In this document: positions 16,079-20,631 of the stretch, in pieces
How the letters are laid out: every line of letters starts with the position of its first letter
Position numbering within the stretch: the first letter of the stretch is position 1
Source of the DNA: Nitrospirota bacterium
GTDB taxonomy: Bacteria > Nitrospirota > Thermodesulfovibrionia > Thermodesulfovibrionales > Magnetobacteriaceae
Length of the DNA: 20,631 bases
Direction: 5' to 3'
Assembly: GCA_015233485.1 (NCBI GenBank)
Contig: JADFXO010000034.1
Location: forward strand, 1 to 20,631
Program-made: the position numbers and the translations under genes
The notes under the pieces: model-generated
Databases searched by the model: none
Told to the model about the DNA's origin: nothing
The model's input: the letters and a program-made list of their open reading frames with translations, nothing else

Positions 16079-16118
16079 TTTATTAAGGCGGCTTTTCTAC
16101 CGTCTATAAGGGCTTCTC
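15831..16118 (+). repeat. Two direct copies of a long unit containing iterons
   Basis: Copy 1 (about 15831-15954) and copy 2 (about 16007-16118) share, in order, AGTCGGATTT, GTAAAGTC (15846, 16023), CTATTGGT, TTCTA, an iteron pair, GCnnTTnTA and CTATAAGGGC (15940, 16104). The offset falls from 177 to 164 because copy 1 has an additional iteron. The non-iteron words are as conserved as the iterons, so they are probably functional too. Confidence 0.75.
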
Positions 16119-16183
16119 CGGAAAACAATAATTCATGGAGTTCTTGATAGTTTGATTTAAAGCTTTCATGACTACGTCCCCTT

Positions 16184-16208
16184 CTCAAATCGCAAGGGAT
16201 GATTTGAG
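16184..16208. repeat. Perfect 8-bp hairpin
   Basis: CTCAAATC (16184-16191) and GATTTGAG (16201-16208) pair perfectly around a 9-base loop. No T-run on either side. It lies between the origin repeats and the IS21-like end and its role is unknown. Confidence 0.4.
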
Positions 16209-16303
16209 GCACCGGGGAAATCCAATAACGGTGACGAGTGGCCACTGTCTCAATTCCTACCGTTTCAGCCCTAAACCTGCAGATATGCTGATTCTATAGA
16301 TGC

Positions 16304-16357
16304 TGTGGAAAAAGCAACCTAATTTTAACCACCTGTGCTAACCCAATTTTGACCACC
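16304..16357. mobile_element. IS21-like terminal repeats, single end of a decayed insertion sequence
   Basis: From TGTGGAAAAAGC at 16304, two related 19-base words follow 24 apart: CAACCTAATTTTAACCACC (16315-16333) and TAACCCAATTTTGACCACC (16339-16357). Multiple copies of an AATTTTGACCACC-type word at each end are characteristic of IS21-family elements. The orientation means the element body lay to the right. No IstA or IstB frame and no second end is visible, so this is a remnant. Confidence 0.5.
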
Positions 16358-16431
16358 CTAGTCTGATTAATATTTCGAGATGATATGGGGTAATCATCTA
16401 TCTATCGGTTTTTCTGTGGCGTTTTTCGGCT

Positions 16432-16548
16432 TTATGTTTTCAGGTATCGAAACGGGAGCAGCTTAAGCGTCGAGATCGCCTGTCCAACATACGTGTACTC
16501 CCCAAAATACCCTAACCCATCGTACCAGAGCTTACTTTCGGGCAGCAT
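16432..16548 (-). CDS. Possible 38-residue small protein inside the IS remnant
   Basis: A minus-strand frame starting MLPESKLWYDGLGYFGEYTY and ending in RYLKT, 38 residues, preceded by AAGGA about eight bases before its ATG. The aromatic, ordered composition looks coding, but no family is recognised. It could be a genuine small gene or the leftover tail of a larger protein. It runs toward the IS21-like end. Confidence 0.28.
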   Translation of the reverse strand: MLPESKLWYDGLGYFGEYTYVGQAISTLKLLPFRYLKT

Positions 16549-16582
16549 GGGGTTTATCCTTCTGTCTTAATGTCATGATAAG

Positions 16583-16636
16583 TTACTTTTGAGGTTCCTG
16601 CAGTCGGTTATCATTATGCGCTTTAATCTTTTTCAT
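16583..16636 (-). CDS. Possible 17-residue peptide with strong ribosome site
   Basis: On the minus strand GAAGGAGGG lies about seven bases before ATG at 16636, which opens a 17-codon frame (MKKIKAHNDNRLQEPQK). The ribosome site is better than for most real genes here, so translation is plausible. It may be a leader peptide for the 38-residue frame 35 bases further on. Confidence 0.25.
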   Translation of the reverse strand: MKKIKAHNDNRLQEPQK

Positions 16637-17266
16637 CCGTTTGCCCTCCTTCGTGCGCCATAATAGAATATAATCCCGGCTTTACATTATGGAATTACTC
16701 AGCAGGCACGAAGCCATGTTACACGATGTTATACCTCCATAGTTATCCTTGCTTCCCGTGCATATAAACAGTTAAAATGCCGATATAGCCTGCCGTGTTG
16801 CTAGAAGCTTAAAGGCATTACGCCACTATGCCACCTATTGAAAAATTCTACGTTACTTTATATATTGGAAGAATCGGCTTAATAGGTTTACTGATATGAG
16901 GTTATAACTTGAGAATGTGTATTATGGGCATTACACGGGCATTCCTCCATATAACACCAATGGGGGCGTGACTTAATTATTTTCCGAGATTATCAATTGA
17001 TTTCGATATGCCTGCTATAGATGCTTGATGTGATGCTCTATAAATCCGGGGAGTTTTTCTATTGTGTATTCCGATAAGACCAACCACTCATTCCGGAATA
17101 CATCGACCACCCCAAGAATGACCAGCGATGAATAAAGTTAATAATGCCCATTCTCGCGATGATTTACTCATAAAACAAGAACAGTGTAGAAATACCCAAT
17201 AAATAAAAAAGTTACCGAACACCCTAAAACGAATAAAACCAGTGAGTTAGAGGTGAAAAATGACAT
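16637..17266. other. Gene-free debris region
   Basis: About 630 bases with no supportable gene, RNA or terminator. Short words such as GGGCATTACACGGGCATTCC near 16927 recur locally but form no clear repeat. It is probably decayed sequence between the IS remnant and the right-hand gene cluster. Confidence 0.4.
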
Positions 17267-17350
17267 TTAGTCCCTCCCCCTCAACATCCCCAAATACCGT
17301 CTTCTCGCCTCTCCCTCAGCCAAAACATAACCACGCTCCCGCCTCTTAAT
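17267..17350 (-). pseudogene. Fragment of a paralogue of the 102-aa conserved gene
   Basis: The minus-strand frame reads IKRRERGYVLAEGEARRRY and then LGMLRGRD before a stop. Its first 14 residues match KRIERGYVLAEGE of the intact gene at 18904-19212, and 35 of 40 bases are identical (17310-17349 against 19106-19145). The homology then ends abruptly. It has no start of its own and lies directly downstream of the DUF2779 gene, so it is a duplication remnant. Confidence 0.65.
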
Positions 17351-17378
17351 TTCTCAATACCTTCAAAAAAGGTTTTAT

Positions 17379-18878
17379 TTAGCGGCTAGCCACACCCATA
17401 ATTTTAGCATTTTTACACAGATTCCGGAGCTCCTCCACAATACGTACCATGCCCAACGTGTCAAGCTTGCAATATTCCAGGAGGGAAAGCCGTATCCTAT
17501 CTATTTCTTCAGCGTCCTCCAACTCATTCATTTTGAAAAAGGCACTCATAGCCATATTACCATTACCGATTTCTAAGCCGGAATAACCCATCTCAGGCAA
17601 TAAAGCCGGTAAAACAGACTTCATGGAGTAGGAGCCATTCATCGTCCAATAATATACTTCTCTATTTTTGAAGGGTATCATCAAATCTACAATGTTATCT
17701 ATGATAGCCTGTACTTCATTTTCATATTCCGGAAACCAGGCAATACAGCTCTTTAAAACTCCTATTTCAAACGCTTTATTGTACGTAACCACACATGAGT
17801 TTGCTGGTATGGCTGCAATTAAGGCTTCCACCAAGGCCCGCCGTCCATCAACACAAGGCTCAGCCAGGAACTCATAATGAATAACCTCAGCCCCTTTTCT
17901 TGGAATAATGTGTACCGAATACTGAAAGGGTATCTGCTGGTATGGGCGACAATCACTATAGAAGGGCACCGGATGTGATGCCGTTTCGAAGTCAAGATAC
18001 GCCAAAGGATATGTTAAAGTATTAAGAAATTGCCTTATCGCACCTCTATTTATGGAGTTTTCCTGGTTTAACGTAGCTTTTACCTGGATTTGCTGGTTTA
18101 TCGGAAGAGATTCAATTTCTATATCCTCAAAACGAATTATGCCCTTATGGTACAGGTTAAATTTCTTAACACCACGTCCTCTCAAGTCAAAGATGGAAGG
18201 CGTGGGGATATGCTGCCAACAATAACCTTTAAAGTCGCAAGGATAAGGTTTGTCGCAGTACTCCCCGATATCTATTGATGGTGGTGTTTTTCTAAGCAGT
18301 ACCCGTTTCTGTTTTTCAATCTCTGCCGCCACGTAATCTTGCTTCCTTATTACGGCATCGGTAACATCTTCTATGGTAAACAGTTCATCCGGCTTTATGC
18401 TATCATTCCTGACGTACCAGTTATTAATATAGGCTACAGACGCCGATGATACTTTAACCCCAGCACCGGTAATGACGTGATATTGCAGGGCCACGTCATC
18501 GATATGTTCGTCTTTAACTTCTGTAGTGCTCTTGATTTCATAGATATTATATGACCCGTATTGAAGCGCCAGGATGTCAACTCTGGTGAATACGTCGTTA
18601 AAACTAAAGGAGCCCTCAAATATCGCCCGGGTTCCTTTTTTGATTTCTCGCTCAGTTTCCTTAATTTGATACGGGATAGAGCTGCTTTCATTGTCGATAA
18701 GAATACCCTCAGGAAATAGCAGCCGGGAATAAATATTGACATCCTCCCCGTTATTAATGAGCATCTGTTGTGATTCTGTGATAGGATCCTTCAAATCAGC
18801 ATGGTATTTCTGCAAGTATAGAGCCTTAACACATTGTAAGCCTTTCATATAAAGAGATTTACTCAGGTAGCTATTCAT
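17379..18878 (-). CDS. DUF2779 protein: Cas4/RecB-like nuclease fused to DnaQ-like exonuclease
   Basis: 499 residues. The N-terminal half is a PD-(D/E)xK nuclease of the RecB/Cas4 type: RVDIL with D101, YEIKST with E114 and K116, then a Q-containing helix (ALQYHVI). C16 together with C208, C214 and C220 could bind an iron-sulfur cluster as in Cas4. The C-terminal half is the DUF2779 DnaQ-like 3'-5' exonuclease: LAYLDFETA (D296, E298), VVTYNKAFE (about 364-371) and YCKLDT (D473). All key residues are intact. It is therefore probably a DNA-processing enzyme in repair or defence; the biological role of the family is not established. AGGAG seven bases upstream of the ATG supports the start. It follows the 102-aa gene by 25 bases, probably in one operon. 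Confidence 0.88.
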   Translation of the reverse strand: MNSYLSKSLYMKGLQCVKALYLQKYHADLKDPITESQQMLINNGEDVNIYSRLLFPEGILIDNESSSIPYQIKETEREIKKGTRAIFEGSFSFNDVFTRVDILALQYGSYNIYEIKSTTEVKDEHIDDVALQYHVITGAGVKVSSASVAYINNWYVRNDSIKPDELFTIEDVTDAVIRKQDYVAAEIEKQKRVLLRKTPPSIDIGEYCDKPYPCDFKGYCWQHIPTPSIFDLRGRGVKKFNLYHKGIIRFEDIEIESLPINQQIQVKATLNQENSINRGAIRQFLNTLTYPLAYLDFETASHPVPFYSDCRPYQQIPFQYSVHIIPRKGAEVIHYEFLAEPCVDGRRALVEALIAAIPANSCVVTYNKAFEIGVLKSCIAWFPEYENEVQAIIDNIVDLMIPFKNREVYYWTMNGSYSMKSVLPALLPEMGYSGLEIGNGNMAMSAFFKMNELEDAEEIDRIRLSLLEYCKLDTLGMVRIVEELRNLCKNAKIMGVASR

Positions 18879-18903
18879 ATCGTCTCCTGTTCAAACGGTT
18901 TAG

Positions 18904-19212
18904 TTAATCCACTACCACTCTCTCGTGCTCAGCAAAGGGATCATACTCTCGCACTGTTCCCACTTTCCAAATCCCGGCGTCAACCTTTATAGGCAAATGC
19001 TCCTCATGCAGAAGATTAACAGGTTCTGATGCTTCTATATACAGAACACCATCCCTCTGATAAAGGTTAATGTCTTCTACTATAGCGTGAGCATGTCCCG
19101 TAACTTCTCCCTCAGCCAACACATAACCACGTTCAATCCTCTTAACCCTTTTTACGTCTGTAGGTAGCGAATCAACCTTAACCAAAAATACGTCACCCTG
19201 AACTAAAAGCAT
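18904..19212 (-). CDS. Conserved 102-aa protein found next to DUF6745 genes
   Basis: A small soluble protein with mostly beta character: MLLVQGDVFLVKVDSLP, then IERGYVLAEGEVTGHAHAI (about 27-45), EEHLPIKVDAGIWKV and the end REYDPFAEHERVVVD. I recall this pattern (QGD start, AEGE-x-TGHAH, REYDP end) as a conserved family of unknown function that commonly neighbours DUF6745 genes, and here it does so exactly. The His pair in TGHAHA could bind metal. GAGGAGGT five bases before the ATG is strong, and the upstream gene's TGA lies in the same ten-base gap, so the two are translationally linked. Part of this gene is duplicated at 17310-17349. Confidence 0.75.
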   Translation of the reverse strand: MLLVQGDVFLVKVDSLPTDVKRVKRIERGYVLAEGEVTGHAHAIVEDINLYQRDGVLYIEASEPVNLLHEEHLPIKVDAGIWKVGTVREYDPFAEHERVVVD

Positions 19213-19222
19213 AGAGACCTCC

Positions 19223-20239
19223 TCACGTTAGTTGTTCCGGCTCCCATTCTAAGCCGCCGATTCTCCAATTCAAAGCCTCTTTACAGGTTCTAACAGATGG
19301 AGGTACACCTTCTACGTGATAAGTTCCAATGCTCGGATTAACCATCTTAAGATATAGGGCCCGTAGCTTTATCTCAGGCAGCACAAATTCCAGTAGCTCA
19401 TAACCTTGCCATCTGTCTATTACTTTTGCATTAAACTCCTTTATAATCCTTTCGATGCCAACTTTCCTTACAATCTCCCGGCGTACATCAGCGTTTCTTG
19501 CCGATAAAATTAATTTAGCATCAATATCGGAATGGTGAATAACGGCTAACTCGCGAGGAACAGCAACCCCGTTTAGTGAATAAATCTCGAATCCGTCCCT
19601 CCAGCGCGCAACAGCTCCACCATCGCAGTGAAGTTGTTGTCTATTATTCAGCGTAACGTGTTCTGGCCTTGCACAAACAATAGCGTGATGCCTTAAAAAT
19701 TTACACATAAAGGGCCCAGCGTCTAAAAAATCTCGATAGCCCGCAAATAATTCATTCCGATACTCTGCTTTTATATCAAGGTAGTCATAGTAGAAGAACC
19801 AGGGAGCGCTTGTTATCAGGCTATAGTCCGTCGATACCTTGGCAAACAATGAGTAAGCATCAGCAGTTTTTTCGATATCCATTATTTGTAGCCTAATCAT
19901 GTGTTGAAACTGAGAGATGAGCCTATACTCTTCCCTCGTTCCATAAATCATGCCAAAATTAACCAAAATGCCATCTCTGTATTGACTCTTCAGGATATTA
20001 AACATGTTCAGTTTCAGAATTCGCTCTTTATTCTTTTTCAGCGATTTGACTATTCTATATAACGATAAGGGGCTCTCGGTAAATATTATTTCTGGTTCCT
20101 GGCAGCCCAAGAAAGAGTACAACCTTTTGACTCCATCAACTACTCGACCCTTATTCAGATGGTTTCCCGCGTGTAGGCAAGCATAAGTCCACTTTTCTAT
20201 CGAAGCGTTCATAAAGTCTCGATGCTTATGAGTGTCCAC
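19223..20239 (-). CDS. DUF6745 domain protein
   Basis: 338 residues, GTG start, chosen because AAGGAGG lies nine bases upstream. The C-terminal part carries DUF6745 hallmarks: LHCDGGAVARWRDGFEIYSL (203-222), NGVAVPRELAV, a variable NADVRREIVRKVGIERII stretch (249-266), LKMVNPSIGTY and VPPSVRTCKEALNWRIGG near the end. The N-terminal 170 residues are mostly helical and include PWFFYYDYLDI. No catalytic site is recognisable, and no signal peptide or membrane helix. Function is unknown. It heads the probable operon with the 102-aa protein and the DUF2779 nuclease. Confidence 0.8.
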   Translation of the reverse strand: MDTHKHRDFMNASIEKWTYACLHAGNHLNKGRVVDGVKRLYSFLGCQEPEIIFTESPLSLYRIVKSLKKNKERILKLNMFNILKSQYRDGILVNFGMIYGTREEYRLISQFQHMIRLQIMDIEKTADAYSLFAKVSTDYSLITSAPWFFYYDYLDIKAEYRNELFAGYRDFLDAGPFMCKFLRHHAIVCARPEHVTLNNRQQLHCDGGAVARWRDGFEIYSLNGVAVPRELAVIHHSDIDAKLILSARNADVRREIVRKVGIERIIKEFNAKVIDRWQGYELLEFVLPEIKLRALYLKMVNPSIGTYHVEGVPPSVRTCKEALNWRIGGLEWEPEQLT

Positions 20240-20319
20240 TACCGATAGCCTCCTTTCGATATGAAAAAGTCAAAATTCCAACACTGCCTCACGATGTAGA
20301 AAGTGCCCGAAAACATTTC

Positions 20320-20367
20320 TTTACGGCCAAGCAACATATTCCACTCATAATGATAGGTTTACGGCCA
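20320..20367. repeat. Pair of direct repeats TTTACGGCCA
   Basis: TTTACGGCCA is found at 20320-20329 and 20358-20367, 38 bases apart, between the recombinase stop and the DUF6745 start. It could be an operator or a recombinase-related site. Two copies are not enough to tell. Confidence 0.35.
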
Positions 20368-20370
20368 CTT

Positions 20371-20631
20371 CTATTTAACCGGTAAACCACTTTGAGACTC
20401 ATATTTCTTTACAACACTATAAACAGTCGATGCCGGAAGATTTAACATTTTTCCTATTTTACGTTCAGACAACCCTTCATTGTGAAACCCCAGAACCTTA
20501 CCGACATCAATAACTTGTTTCGGCTTCCTACCAACAATTTTACCTTTTGCCTTTGCGTTTGCTATCCCCGACCTCACTCGCTCAGCCATAATATCCCGCT
20601 CAAATTGTGCAAAGGCCCCGAGTATATGTGT
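20371..20631 (-). CDS. Serine recombinase (resolvase/invertase), C-terminal part, cut by the window
   Basis: The frame stays open to the window edge. The visible 86 residues begin THILGAFAQFERDIMAERV, the helix-E motif that ends the catalytic domain of resolvase/invertase-type small serine recombinases, followed by a GIANAKAKGKIVGRKPKQ linker. A Hin-type helix-turn-helix comes last (LSERKIGKMLNLPASTVYSVVKKY). The catalytic serine lies outside the window. The short tail says it is a small resolvase or invertase, not a large serine integrase. It may belong to a transposon or invertible element whose body lies to the right, and it precedes the DUF6745 operon by about 130 bases on the same strand. 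Confidence 0.9.
   Translation of the reverse strand, partial: THILGAFAQFERDIMAERVRSGIANAKAKGKIVGRKPKQVIDVGKVLGFHNEGLSERKIGKMLNLPASTVYSVVKKYESQSGLPVK

Noticed and set aside
16054..16245. 63-codon minus-strand frame (starts MATRHRYWISPVPQ)
   Set aside because: It runs into the iteron repeats, has no ribosome site and resembles nothing I know. The reading frame is probably accidental.
17379..18878. Calling the nuclease Cas4
   Set aside because: The C-terminal half is a full DnaQ-like DUF2779 domain and no CRISPR or other cas gene is present, so only the fold similarity is claimed.

Overview
The window looks bacterial: genes are compact, nearly every start is preceded by an AGGAGG/AAGGAG-type ribosome binding site, and the left edge carries an HU-type DNA-binding protein. 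No rRNA or tRNA fixes the taxon. A fairly low-GC lineage such as Nitrospirota, Desulfobacterota or a Firmicutes relative would fit, but this is only a guess. Base composition is uneven. The flanks (about 1-1.7 kb and 17.3-20.6 kb) are richer in G+C than the middle, and the second polymerase plus the region after it is the most AT-rich part.

Layout. 1-1.7 kb: ordinary chromosomal-type genes (HU, and a convergent DUF72/YecE-like gene). 1.7-2.9 kb: gene-poor, with one near-perfect housekeeping promoter and a structured leader ahead of a TPR-repeat protein. 3.7-15.0 kb: an all-plus-strand block of replicon-type genes: a ParB/Spo0J-like protein, two unrecognised proteins, a proofreading-type family B DNA polymerase, a small ribbon-helix-helix regulator behind a perfect palindrome, a fused zinc-finger/TOPRIM/DUF927 primase-helicase, and a second family B DNA polymerase whose exonuclease motifs are degraded. 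The block also holds a broken DUF5131 (phage Gp37/Gp68) start fragment followed by what may be a decayed group II intron tail. 15.0-16.1 kb: non-coding, AT-rich, with two opposed arrays of a 9-bp iteron (TCCGACTAA / TTAGTCGGA) around an AT-rich core. This is the best candidate for a replication origin. 16.3-17.35 kb: insertion-sequence and gene debris, including one IS21-like end and a fragment of a gene found intact 1.8 kb away. 17.4-20.6 kb: a minus-strand cluster of DUF2779 nuclease, a 102-aa conserved protein and DUF6745, with the C-terminal part of a serine recombinase at the window edge.

How it may work together (inference). The middle block reads as a self-contained replication module of an integrated or extrachromosomal element (phage-plasmid or plasmid-like): a ParB-like protein, a primase-helicase, two division-of-labour polymerases, a small repressor, and an iteron origin immediately downstream. 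No capsid, terminase, ParA, relaxase or tyrosine integrase is visible, so the element type cannot be settled from this window. The main candidates for something new are the pair of unlike PolB enzymes flanking a primase-helicase, and the symmetric iteron origin next to them.
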